This document shows, in pieces, positions 35,820 to 44,611 of a DNA stretch of 64,000 bases. Made by a program: the position numbers and the translations under genes. This stretch comes from Acidobacteriota bacterium (lineage in GTDB: Bacteria; Acidobacteriota; Terriglobia; UBA7540), in the NCBI GenBank assembly GCA_004298155.1, contig SCRD01000018.1, positions 310,001 to 374,000 of the forward strand, written 5' to 3'. Position 1 is the first letter of the stretch. The number at the start of each line of letters is the position of its first letter. Below the pieces are notes generated by a model, which saw only the letters and a list, made by a program, of their open reading frames with translations, was not told the origin of the DNA and did not search any database.

Positions 35820-37724
35820 ATGAGGATGAAGGCGATGATCTCTTCGCGTTACTGGCTTTATATTGTTTTTGCGTTCGCGTTTATGATCGGAGCGCCGGGC
35901 CTGAAGGCCCAATCCCCGATCACTCTTGAAGTTGATGCCACCCAGGCGCCGCAGAAAATCATTCACACTCGCATGGCTATGCCTGTTTCTCCCGGGCCCC
36001 TCACACTTTACTACCCCAAATGGATCCCGGGTGAACATGAGCCGGACGGCCCGGTAATCAATTTGACAGGATTGAAATTCAGCGGCAACGGCAAAGTGAT
36101 TCCGTGGCGGCGTGACCTGTTGGACATGTTCACCATTCATCTGGATATCCCAGAGGGCGTCAGTGTTCTCGATATCAATCTCGATTACGTTGAGCCTGAG
36201 GCCACCTCAGGCTTTACGGCCGGTGCTTCGGCGACTGAAAAACTGGTGGTAATCAGCTGGAACCAGAACCTTCTCTATCCCGCGGGCCGGCTGGCAGAAG
36301 ACCTTATTTTCAAAGCCAGCCTGAAGCTCCCCGAAGGCTGGAAGTTTGGGACAGCGCTTCCGATTGCGAGCGAAGAAGGGAACACGATCGAATTCAAACC
36401 GGCCTCACTGAATCGCCTGGTGGATTCCCCGGTCAGCGCTGGCCAATACTATCAGGTTGTGGATGTGACACCGCCGGGAGAGCCGGTCCATCATGAGATC
36501 GACCTTGCGGCTGACAGCGAAGCCGCCCTTAACATGGATCCTGAATTGGAGCGGGGGTATACGAACCTGGTAGCCGAGACGGGGAAATTGTTTGGTGCCC
36601 GGCACTATCGGGACTATCACTTTTTGTTTACCTTGAGCGACCATGTCGCTCATTTCGGACTGGAACACCATGAGTCAGATGACAGCCGTGTGGAGGAATT
36701 TTCGCTGATCGATCCGGCCCTGCGGCTGAACATGGTCACGCTGTTGCCGCACGAATTCGTACACTCCTGGAATGGCAAATTCCGCCGGCCGAAAGACCTG
36801 AGCACCGCATACTACGAAGAACCGATGAAGACCGACATGCTCTGGGTTTATGAAGGGCTTACCGAGTACCTGGGAGGCCTCCTAACGGCTCGAAGCGGAT
36901 TGTGGACTCCTGATGAGTACCGGCAGAACCTGGCCTTAATAGCCGCCAGATATGGCCCAGGCAGGCCCGGACGGACCTGGCGTCCTTTGCTGGATACGGC
37001 GGCTGGCGCTCAAGTCCTTTACAGCGGGCCGGTTGAATGGGAGAACTGGCGGCGCGGCGTGGACTTTTATGATGAAAGCGTTCTGCTCTGGCTTGAAGTC
37101 AACAGCATCATAAACCGCGAGACGCACGGCAAGAAGTCACTGGACGACTTCTGCCGCCTCTTTTACGGGGGGCCGAATGATGGTCCGCAGCTGGAGCCGT
37201 ACACTTTCCAGGACTTGGTGGACGCGCTGGGTAAGATTGCGCCTTATGACTGGGCAGGATTTTTCCATGAGCGCCTGAACTCAACTTCTCCAGATGCCCC
37301 CCTCGGCGGGATCGAGGGCAGCGGCTGGAAAGTGGTTTACACCAGCGTCGAACCCCCGCTTCTGCAGAATTCAGAGGCAGTCCATAACGACACCAACGAG
37401 ACTTATTCGATTGGGCTTCTGTTGAAAAACGATGGCCAGGTTGAAGATTCAGTGGTGACCAGGCCGGCTTATAAGGCTGGAATTTCCCCGGGAATGAAAG
37501 TTATTGCGGTTAATGGGCGTAAGTTCACACCGCAAGTGCTGCGCCTTGCGCTTCGTGCCGGCACAACGTCGAAAGAGCCGCTCCGCGTGCTGGTATTGAA
37601 TGGTGAATACTACAAGACCTGCGTCCTTGACTATCACGGCGGGGAAGTGTTTCCGCACCTGGTCAGGGAAGCCGGCAGTCCGGACCTTCTCGACAGATTG
37701 CTGAAGCCACTTGCCGCGCATTAG
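35820..37724 (+). CDS. M61-family peptidase with PDZ domain
   Basis: About 634 residues from the ATG at 35820; other ATGs lie at 35826 and 35835, and an earlier start at 35769 is less likely. A signal peptide (YWLYIVFAFAFMIGAPGLKAQ) opens the protein. An N-terminal beta domain is followed by the gluzincin motif LLPHEFVHSWNGK near residue 320, and VYEGLTEYLGGLL supplies the third zinc ligand. The C-terminus (YKAGISPGMKVIAVNGRKFTP) is the PDZ domain typical of glycyl aminopeptidases of family M61. It probably trims peptides in the periplasm. Confidence 0.93.
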   Translation: MRMKAMISSRYWLYIVFAFAFMIGAPGLKAQSPITLEVDATQAPQKIIHTRMAMPVSPGPLTLYYPKWIPGEHEPDGPVINLTGLKFSGNGKVIPWRRDLLDMFTIHLDIPEGVSVLDINLDYVEPEATSGFTAGASATEKLVVISWNQNLLYPAGRLAEDLIFKASLKLPEGWKFGTALPIASEEGNTIEFKPASLNRLVDSPVSAGQYYQVVDVTPPGEPVHHEIDLAADSEAALNMDPELERGYTNLVAETGKLFGARHYRDYHFLFTLSDHVAHFGLEHHESDDSRVEEFSLIDPALRLNMVTLLPHEFVHSWNGKFRRPKDLSTAYYEEPMKTDMLWVYEGLTEYLGGLLTARSGLWTPDEYRQNLALIAARYGPGRPGRTWRPLLDTAAGAQVLYSGPVEWENWRRGVDFYDESVLLWLEVNSIINRETHGKKSLDDFCRLFYGGPNDGPQLEPYTFQDLVDALGKIAPYDWAGFFHERLNSTSPDAPLGGIEGSGWKVVYTSVEPPLLQNSEAVHNDTNETYSIGLLLKNDGQVEDSVVTRPAYKAGISPGMKVIAVNGRKFTPQVLRLALRAGTTSKEPLRVLVLNGEYYKTCVLDYHGGEVFPHLVREAGSPDLLDRLLKPLAAH

Positions 37725-37762
37725 TCGCGCGCAGTAACTGGCGTTATTGAGCGGGGTGCGAT

Positions 37763-39208
37763 TTGAGATCGATTCCAATAGGAATTCTGAAAATTGGATT
37801 GCCACGCTTTTACGTCGCCCTCTGGCGTGCAGGTTTCGTATTTTGTGCCGTGGCCTTTGCTTTTTGCGCCCTTGCTGCCGCGGCTGCGGACAGCCAGTGT
37901 CCTTTGTCGCAAGCGCCGCCAGGTGCGGAGGTCGAGACCCTGACGCGCCATGCCGGGTTTTTCAACGAGCCTTCAGTTGCCATTAATCCACGCAACCCGC
38001 AGCAGGTGGTTGTTGCCTATCAGACAGGGGCCCGCATCTCATATTCGAATGACGGTGGCAGAAGCTGGCGCGCTGCCTCAGACACCAAGCCTCGAAACTA
38101 TGCCGTGTCGGGTGATGTTTCGGTAGCGTATGGCAACAATGGCCACGCTTTCCTTTGTTACATTGCATTTGACAAGCTGGGGACCGAAGAGTACTGGGGA
38201 CATAACGCCACACGCAACGGGATATTCGTGCGGCAGTCGCCCGACGGCGGGAAGACATGGCAGCAACCCGCTGTACCGGTGATCGAGCATGCAACTGAGC
38301 CCGGTATTCCTTTTGAAGACAAGCCCTACATTGTGGCCGACAACACAAGCGGGCCCTATGCGGGGAGCCTCTATGTCGGGTGGACACAATTCACTCTGAC
38401 GCAATCCGTGGTTCTATTTTCGCGCTCGGAGGACGGCGGCTCAACCTGGTCAAAACCCATCCGGATCAGCACCCAGGCCGGATTGCCGCGGGATGACAAC
38501 GGTGACGTAGAAGGGTTTTCCGGGACCGTGGGGCCGGATGGCACGCTTTATGTGGTGTGGGCTGACGGCACGCACGTGGTCCTTGCCTCTTCGCGCGACG
38601 GAGGCCGCACGTTCGCTCCTTCTCGGAGGGTTATTCCTATCGCGCCACCTTACTTCCAGATCGCAAATGTGGACAGGACGGATGGCTTTCCGGTGATTTC
38701 GGTTGATCCCCATGGCGGCAACGGCGCTGGACTGCTGTACGCTGCCTGGGGCGATTATCGAAATGGTGATGCTGATGTTTTCTGTTCCACATCGGCTGAC
38801 CGCGGCCGGAGCTGGACGCTGCCCGTGAGAGTGAATTCCGATCCCATCCACAATGGGGCCGACCAGTTCTTCCAGTGGCTGGCTGTCGATCCGCTGACGG
38901 GGACCGCTAATCTCATCTTCTACGACAGGCGGAACGATCCGGAAAACAGCAAGGCCGTTGTGGTTCTTGCACGGTCAACCGACCACGGCCGCACTTTTCA
39001 CAATTACCTGTGGATGAATCAGCCATTTGATCCCAACAAAGATTTTATCGGGGATTATACAGGGATCGCTGCGCTCGGCGGCCGGGTCTATGGGGTGTGG
39101 ACGGAGGAACGTCCCGCCTCCGGCGGGCACAAGGCCAATAGTCCTCTACACCACACCGTGGTTCGGGTCGGCATTGCAGACTTTACTCAGCCCGGCAATT
39201 CCAACTAA
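37763..39208 (+). CDS. Exported BNR-repeat sialidase-like protein
   Basis: The 481-residue protein has a hydrophobic signal (WRAGFVFCAVAFAFCALAAAAA). It carries six Asp-box-like repeats of the form S-x-D-x-G-x-[ST]-[WF] (SNDGGRSW, SPDGGKTW, SEDGGSTW, SRDGGRTF, SADRGRSW, STDHGRTF). Together they mark a six-bladed propeller of the sialidase superfamily. True sialidases also need an Arg triad, which cannot be assigned here, so the activity is unproven. The start is TTG with a GGGGTG site. The gene follows the M61 gene by 38 bp and may share its transcript. Confidence 0.82.
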   Translation: MRSIPIGILKIGLPRFYVALWRAGFVFCAVAFAFCALAAAAADSQCPLSQAPPGAEVETLTRHAGFFNEPSVAINPRNPQQVVVAYQTGARISYSNDGGRSWRAASDTKPRNYAVSGDVSVAYGNNGHAFLCYIAFDKLGTEEYWGHNATRNGIFVRQSPDGGKTWQQPAVPVIEHATEPGIPFEDKPYIVADNTSGPYAGSLYVGWTQFTLTQSVVLFSRSEDGGSTWSKPIRISTQAGLPRDDNGDVEGFSGTVGPDGTLYVVWADGTHVVLASSRDGGRTFAPSRRVIPIAPPYFQIANVDRTDGFPVISVDPHGGNGAGLLYAAWGDYRNGDADVFCSTSADRGRSWTLPVRVNSDPIHNGADQFFQWLAVDPLTGTANLIFYDRRNDPENSKAVVVLARSTDHGRTFHNYLWMNQPFDPNKDFIGDYTGIAALGGRVYGVWTEERPASGGHKANSPLHHTVVRVGIADFTQPGNSN

Positions 39209-39343
39209 TGGCGCTTTGCGCAGTGGTTGCTGCGCCGCGGCTTGGTCCCACCCGCCAGCTCTCCCTTTCGCATGTACCCCTGAATACAAACGCCGGCAAG
39301 GTTGGGAGGAAGGCCGTTTCCCGTTCTGGAAACCGGCAAACGG

Positions 39344-41608
39344 TTACAAGTGAGGGACGCGGTGGGACTTCATCTGTTCAAGGTGCTGCTTTAACCGATC
39401 CAGAACCTGGCCGTCATGCTCTTCCTTCAGTTTTTGTTCAATCTCTGTGAGCGCAAAGTGGACAATGTCATGGTGGTGGATCTCCTCCGGCTCGAGGCGC
39501 TGGCTGCAGTCGAGCCAGATCTTGTGCAGCAGGTCGATCTCATTCGGAGTCAGGTGTGGAGAGTGCGGGCCGAGATAATAGACCTCTTCCCGCCCGTGGG
39601 GTGAGTAGACCTCTACTGTCAATTGCGGCTTCGGATTGGGCAATCCTTCCCACGCCAGACCAGCCCGGCGGGCCTCTTCCGCGGCAGACAGCTTTGTCGA
39701 CGACCCCAGGACGATGGTAGACGACTGAAGATTCTGGCCCGCGCGCAAGATGCCGTCCCATACGTCCGTTGCGGCTATCACCGCCAGCTTAACGGACTTC
39801 CCATATTTCTCGGACAGGGCCAACGCCCGCGTGAACAGTTCCTGTTCATAGACCGTAAACAACTGCTCCGGTTCCAGGCCGTGCTCGCCGGAGCCGGCGC
39901 GCAAGAGGACCCTGATGTGGAGCACTATGACGTCCTGACGCTCAATGTCTACGTGCTCGAGGACGGAGGCCAGGTGGTACAGCTTGAAATAGTCCGGGAC
40001 CGGCACCAGAATATTGCCTGGCCGCGCTCCGACGCCTTCCAGAGTAATTTCCTTGCTCGGCTCCAGGTTGAACTGGTCGAGCTCGCTGGCAGCGGCCCTG
40101 CGGCGCTGGTTGTGCCTTTCCGAAATAACAAAGAGGAGGTAAAACAGCAGGGTGAACGACACGCCAGAGATCGTGGCAACTTCTTTGGTGAAGAGGTTGA
40201 TAACGGCGGTTGAGAACAGAGTGAGTGTGATCAGCCCGAGGCCAAGTGGAAATTCCAGGCGTCCAAGCTTTGGATTCAACGGTACCCGGAATTCGCGCGG
40301 TCCCGGCCGGGTGAACCGAAGCACCAGCACGCCCAGCCCTTTCATGGCGAAGCTCCAGATCACTCCAAAAGCGTACGCTTCGCCGAGAAGGATCACGTTG
40401 CCCCGGCTGAGGAATATCGTCAGCAGCTGCAGGGCGACCACCAGGTTGATAATCCGGTGGGAAGTGCCAAAGCGCGGATGCGGCTGCCGGAACCAATCCG
40501 CCAGGACGCCGTCTTCAGAGACGCGATTAAGGACTCCGTTGGAGCCCACGATGGCTGTGTTGACGGCGCCCGACAGGATCATGATCCCGACGACTACCAC
40601 GAATCCGTGGAACAGCAGGCGAAGCATTACAGGGCCTGCCACGTTCATCGCCAGGCCGCCGATCAGGTTGTCCTTATAGCTGAGGCGTGTCGTCGCGTCG
40701 GGGATGATCATGAACGCAAAGAAGGAGACCAGCGAAGTGAAGATCATGCTGTAAATGAAGACGATAAAAGCGGTTTTCTTCAGGTTCGGCAGCTTGGGAT
40801 GCTCGATTTCCCGGTAAACCTGGGCCAGAGTTTCCAGCCCGCTCATGGCCAGCACGGAATGGCCAAAGGCTACCAGGATTCCGACCACTCCGATAATCTC
40901 CGGCAGACGGCTGGAGCGCAGCCATCCCTCGGCGCTAATGGAAAAATGCAGGTTGGATGGCACAGGGGTCGGGGGAAGGTGGCCGCCCCTGACCCAGAGA
41001 GTGTAGCCGCACCACCCGATCATCAGAACCACCAGGATGGTGGTGAACTCCATGATGCGACGCGCTTTTTCGCTGGACTGCTCAATGCCCTTGATGTTTT
41101 CCCACCAGAAATAAATTGTCACCGCCGCCGCAAAAACGGCCGACGTGGAATTGGTGGGAAGCGCCATGTTGATGTGGGCGTGTTGCAAGAGTTCGTTGAC
41201 AAAGCCTACAAGATACTGGCCGGCTGAAACACCGCTGATCGGTCCGGTGAGGATATAGTCGAACATCAGCGCGGAGACGGAAATCTTGGCCAAAGTCCCG
41301 CCCATGGCCTCTTTGACCACGCGGTAAACGCCCCCGCGGACGAACATGCTGCAGCTCTCCACGTACATCTGGGCGACGGCATAGGCGAACAGCATGACGG
41401 CCAGAATGAACCATGGCGCTGAGGGCCCGATCGCCTGTTCAGCAATGCCGCCGGCATAGAACGCGGACGAAGCGAGGTCATTCAGAACAATGGCCGCCGC
41501 GCGCCAGAAAGAGATAAACGTCAGCATCGCCGTGGTGGCGACCATAACGCGCGGCAGCGTCACGACCCGTTTTTGAGGAGACGGTTGGCCTGATTTGCTA
41601 TTTCCCAT
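39344..41608 (-). CDS. APC-superfamily amino-acid permease fused to a USP-like domain
   Basis: The first ~500 residues form a multi-span APC transporter (VMVATTAMLTFISFWRAAAIVLNDLASSAFY; GPISGVSAGQYLVGF; FGHSVLAMSGLETLAQVYREIEHP). A cytoplasmic universal-stress-protein-like domain follows (residues ~530-660): GNILVPVPDYFKLYHLASVLEHV, then the nucleotide-binding-like GILRAGQNLQSSTIVLGSS. The last ~90 residues are charged helices. The substrate is probably an amino acid or peptide product. It is divergent from an M55 D-aminopeptidase gene across a control region with a long dyad. Confidence 0.88.
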   Translation of the reverse strand: MGNSKSGQPSPQKRVVTLPRVMVATTAMLTFISFWRAAAIVLNDLASSAFYAGGIAEQAIGPSAPWFILAVMLFAYAVAQMYVESCSMFVRGGVYRVVKEAMGGTLAKISVSALMFDYILTGPISGVSAGQYLVGFVNELLQHAHINMALPTNSTSAVFAAAVTIYFWWENIKGIEQSSEKARRIMEFTTILVVLMIGWCGYTLWVRGGHLPPTPVPSNLHFSISAEGWLRSSRLPEIIGVVGILVAFGHSVLAMSGLETLAQVYREIEHPKLPNLKKTAFIVFIYSMIFTSLVSFFAFMIIPDATTRLSYKDNLIGGLAMNVAGPVMLRLLFHGFVVVVGIMILSGAVNTAIVGSNGVLNRVSEDGVLADWFRQPHPRFGTSHRIINLVVALQLLTIFLSRGNVILLGEAYAFGVIWSFAMKGLGVLVLRFTRPGPREFRVPLNPKLGRLEFPLGLGLITLTLFSTAVINLFTKEVATISGVSFTLLFYLLFVISERHNQRRRAAASELDQFNLEPSKEITLEGVGARPGNILVPVPDYFKLYHLASVLEHVDIERQDVIVLHIRVLLRAGSGEHGLEPEQLFTVYEQELFTRALALSEKYGKSVKLAVIAATDVWDGILRAGQNLQSSTIVLGSSTKLSAAEEARRAGLAWEGLPNPKPQLTVEVYSPHGREEVYYLGPHSPHLTPNEIDLLHKIWLDCSQRLEPEEIHHHDIVHFALTEIEQKLKEEHDGQVLDRLKQHLEQMKSHRVPHL

Positions 41609-42039
41609 CGATGGGTACGCCGGGAATGAAGTTTATGGCGTCGTTGAATATGAATCGAGAGTTCGACACTGGTAACTGCATTGCCTCAAAGCGATCCCGT
41701 ATATTCTCACATATCCCCCCGGGATTGGCATTATTTTTCTTATGAGTGTGATAGAACATGTTTTCTTGTCACAGGCCCGAGAAGCCGCGGTGGAGGGATG
41801 GAAAACGCCGGCCCAGGGCAGGGCCGCCAGTGCCTGAATGTAGCGTAGTGTTCTCCACGGGCGTCGAGAGTGGTCCAGTGCAAGCCAGGCCTTTTTGGCC
41901 CGGTCTAATGCGGGCCGCGAATGAGGACTGATTTCCCAACCGGAAATCTCGCAGCGGTGTAGAATACCCGTCCAAACCATACCGTAGGGACGGACCATCG
42001 CCGGTGGCAGAATCATTATCTGAGAAGGGGGCTATAGGC
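41609..42039. other. Divergent control region of the permease and D-aminopeptidase genes
   Basis: The 431-bp gap holds a 27-bp dyad at 41747-41773 and the AAGGGGG leader of the aminopeptidase gene. I see no gene in it. Confidence 0.4.
41747..41773. promoter_or_regulatory. Wide dyad TGTGA-N17-TCACA
   Basis: The outer pentamers are exact inverse complements, and three of the next six pairs also match; the inner part contains AACATGTT. The 17-bp spacing is too wide for a CRP box, so another dimeric regulator, or two half-sites on one DNA face, is more likely. Confidence 0.4.
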
Positions 42040-42903
42040 ATGTCGCAAGCGCAAGTAGATTCCTTGCTGGCTGTACTCAATCGAGGTTCTCTAAAGGCCG
42101 AAAGGCCCAAAAAGGTATTTATTGTCACGGACCTTGAAGGCGTATCGGGAGTCTTCAGCACCGAATTGCAGTGCGAACCCTACGAGAGCCCGCGCTTCCA
42201 GGAGGCGCGGAAGCTCCTGACTGGGGAAGTCAACGCCGCAGTTGATGGGCTGCTGGAGGGTGGAGCGACGGGAGTGGTGGTGTGGGACGGCCATGACAGC
42301 AGCCGGTCACTCTCGGCGCTCGACATCAATTCCAGGGCACTCCTGCTGACAGGGGAGCCGGTGGCGCGTACGTTGGAGCTGGATTCTTCCTATGCGGCAA
42401 TGGTCTTTATCGGCCAGCACGCCATGGCCGGAGCAATGAACGGAATTCTCAACCATTCTTTCAGCTCCCTCGGCGTTGAAAACATGTGGATTAATAACAA
42501 GCCCGTGGGTGAAATTGGCGTGCGTGTGATGCTGGCTGGCACGTTTGGTGTTCCGGCCATCATGCTGTCCGGCGATGCCGCAGCCTGCGAAGAGCTTCAC
42601 GCCCTTGTGCCACAGGCCGAGTGCGCCGCCGTCAAGGCTGGCGCCGGACGCACTGCTGGTTTTATGCTCCCTCACCCCGCAGCCGCGACGCTGATCAAGG
42701 AGAAGGCCCGGCGCGCCATGGAGCGCCTGGGCGAAATTCCACCTTTTCGGATGGACGGGCCGGTGGAGGCGAAAGTTCAATTCACCACCCGGGGGGTCCA
42801 ATACTTCCAGACCCGCGAAGGAGTCGAGCAGATTGATGAGCGGACCTGGGCATTTCGCGGCAAAGACCTCAAGGACGCCTGGCTGAAGTACTCATCCTTC
42901 TAG
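42040..42903 (+). CDS. M55-family D-aminopeptidase (DppA-like)
   Basis: About 287 residues from the ATG at 42040, which has AAGGGGG upstream; an in-frame GTG at 42004 is a weaker choice. M55 zinc peptidases remove D-amino acids from peptides. The family ligand pattern is visible: VTDLEGVSGVFS near the N-terminus, VWDGHDSS, FIGQHAMAGAMNGILNHSFSS, and GDAAACEE. Next to an amino-acid permease it may help recover D-amino acids from peptidoglycan turnover or from soil peptides. That link is inferred from position. Confidence 0.9.
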   Translation: MSQAQVDSLLAVLNRGSLKAERPKKVFIVTDLEGVSGVFSTELQCEPYESPRFQEARKLLTGEVNAAVDGLLEGGATGVVVWDGHDSSRSLSALDINSRALLLTGEPVARTLELDSSYAAMVFIGQHAMAGAMNGILNHSFSSLGVENMWINNKPVGEIGVRVMLAGTFGVPAIMLSGDAAACEELHALVPQAECAAVKAGAGRTAGFMLPHPAAATLIKEKARRAMERLGEIPPFRMDGPVEAKVQFTTRGVQYFQTREGVEQIDERTWAFRGKDLKDAWLKYSSF

Positions 42904-43052
42904 CTTTTGGCACGATGCGGCGTGCTCGCTTGCCTGAGCTGGCCATCCCCTGGGTGGTCGCCCCGGGGCCTGCATCCCTGAGCCGCCGGGAGTATTCACT
43001 AACCAACAAGGCAATCGAGTGAAAAAGAGCGAACCGCTCTCGATCAGAGGCG

Positions 43053-43247
43053 TCAACCGCCGCCCGAAGGGGCGCACGCGCGTCCACCAGTCCGGGCTGG
43101 AGTTCCGGAGGTGGCAAAGGTGGAGAACTGCTGTCGCGTCTTTTTGGAGCCGCACCCAGGGCAGGTTGGCGTGGGCTGGCTCTTGCTCAACACCAGCTTC
43201 TCAAAAGTCTTTTTGCACTGCTGGCAAGTGTATTCGAAGATTGGCAT
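43053..43247 (-). CDS. FmdB-family zinc-ribbon protein
   Basis: The 64-residue protein begins with the FmdB signature MPIFEYTCQQCKKTFEKL. Together with CPGCGSKKTRQQFS it gives the two CxxC knuckles of a zinc ribbon. The C-terminal tail is Gly/Ser-rich with one Cys. Such proteins are very widespread and small; a regulatory role is often assumed and not proven. It lies about 70 bp beyond a membrane microprotein on the same strand. Confidence 0.9.
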   Translation of the reverse strand: MPIFEYTCQQCKKTFEKLVLSKSQPTPTCPGCGSKKTRQQFSTFATSGTPARTGGRACAPSGGG

Positions 43248-43319
43248 AGAGGAAGTTCATCCAGATTTTTTGTTGTCAGGAGAATCATCCCGGCCCGACC
43301 GGGCCGGCGACCTCGGCGA

Positions 43320-43406
43320 TCACGTAAAGCGGGACACGCCTGGAATCCTGGGCAGGACCAGGAACCAGACGACCAGGAAAACGATAAAGAAAATAACGCC
43401 TTCCAT
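43320..43406 (-). CDS. 28-residue single-span membrane microprotein
   Basis: The frame from ATG 43406 to TGA 43320 encodes MEGVIFFIVFLVVWFLVLPR, then IPGVSRFT. It is almost all one transmembrane helix ending in a basic-proline motif. A consensus -10 box TATAAT (43419-43414, minus strand) ends 7 bases before the ATG. The transcript would therefore begin at or next to the start codon, with no room for a ribosome site. Tiny hydrophobic proteins ending in an LPxxGV-like motif are frequent in acidobacteria. The role is unknown. Confidence 0.55.
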   Translation of the reverse strand: MEGVIFFIVFLVVWFLVLPRIPGVSRFT

Positions 43407-43413
43407 GCCTGAT

Positions 43414-43419
43414 ATTATA
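43414..43419 (-). promoter_or_regulatory. Consensus -10 box of the microprotein gene (leaderless layout)
   Basis: TATAAT lies 7 bases from the ATG. A clear -35 is not seen; TGGTTC lies 16 bp upstream. Confidence 0.5.
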
Positions 43420-43620
43420 CACCATTGCGGATGTCGAACCATTTATCGCAGCAACGGCCCAATCCAGGCGCCTGAAGTACGGAATAGCGAATGCCGCATG
43501 GATTACCAGCGCCGGGGCTTGCAGCAGTGCTTTATGGCGTGATAGATTGCGGAACCTGCGGGAGCGACTGAAGCCGGATTCAATCGCTGCCCTCATCACT
43601 GCCACCACCGGGAGAATTCG

Positions 43621-44610
43621 ATGGACCCTCTGCAAAAAGTTCAAATCGGCAAGACCCCTTTGCGAGTAACGCGTTTAGGACTGGGTGGCGCGCCGCTCGG
43701 CGGGCTGTTTGAAGACGTTCAGGGAGAAGCCGCCGTTGCCACCATTCGGCGGGCGCTGGAACTGGGCATCAATTTTTTTGATACAGCGCCCCTATACGGG
43801 CACGGGAAGAGTGAAAAGTGGATGGGTCGAGGCCTCGCCGGCGTCCCGTCTGGCTCGAGAGTGCTGGCCACGAAGGTCGGCCGGGTGCTTGATCCGGTTG
43901 AGCCGGACACAATGGAGAAGGATGAATTTGACAATCCCGCTCCGTACAAGCCGGTGTTTGATTTCAGTTACAACGGGGTGATGCGCTCGTTCCATGAGAG
44001 CCTGGAGCGGTTACAGGTTGACCGGATTGATATCCTGCACATCCATGACGCTGATAACCATTACGACGAGGCCATCAAGGGAGCGTATCCAGCGCTCGAC
44101 CAGCTTCGCAGGGAAGGGCGGATTGCGGCGGTCGGCGCAGGGATGAACCAGGCCGAGATGCCTGCCCGCTTCGCACGCGAGGGCAATTTTGATTGTTTCC
44201 TGCTGGCCGGCCGTTACAGCCTGATCGACCACACGGGCCTCGAAGAACTGTTGCCGCTCTGCGTCGAAAAGAAGATCAGCATCATTATCGGCGGGCCTTA
44301 CAACAGCGGCATCCTGGCCACCGGCGCGAAGCCGGGGGCAAAGTTCAACTACGCCGATGCGCCGCCTGAAATCATGGAAAAGGTGCGAAGAGTTGAAGAG
44401 GTGTGCGCGCGTCATCAGGTGCCTATGAAAGCGGCCGCGTTGCAGTTTCCGCTGGCGCACCCGGCGGTGGCGTCTGTGATTCCTGGAGCGCGTTCAGTGG
44501 CTGAATTGGAAGAAAACTTCCGCCTGATCACCTACCCCATTCCAGGCGATTTCTGGTCCGAACTGCGTTCGAAAGGATTGCTACCAAAGGCGGCACCAGT
44601 TCCCGGATAA
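43621..44610 (+). CDS. Aldo/keto reductase, L-fucose/threo-aldose dehydrogenase-like
   Basis: The 329 residues form an AKR TIM barrel. The catalytic tetrad is visible as Asp and Tyr in FFDTAPLYGHGKSE, Lys in VLATKVGRV and His in DILHIHDADNHYDEA. The NAD(P) end, SVIPGARSVAELEENF, is near the C-terminus. The closest known types are bacterial D-threo-aldose 1-dehydrogenases, which oxidise L-fucose-like sugars. Next to a RhaT-like symporter and a zinc dehydrogenase, a deoxysugar catabolic role is likely but inferred. Confidence 0.87.
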   Translation: MDPLQKVQIGKTPLRVTRLGLGGAPLGGLFEDVQGEAAVATIRRALELGINFFDTAPLYGHGKSEKWMGRGLAGVPSGSRVLATKVGRVLDPVEPDTMEKDEFDNPAPYKPVFDFSYNGVMRSFHESLERLQVDRIDILHIHDADNHYDEAIKGAYPALDQLRREGRIAAVGAGMNQAEMPARFAREGNFDCFLLAGRYSLIDHTGLEELLPLCVEKKISIIIGGPYNSGILATGAKPGAKFNYADAPPEIMEKVRRVEEVCARHQVPMKAAALQFPLAHPAVASVIPGARSVAELEENFRLITYPIPGDFWSELRSKGLLPKAAPVPG

Positions 44611-44611
44611 A

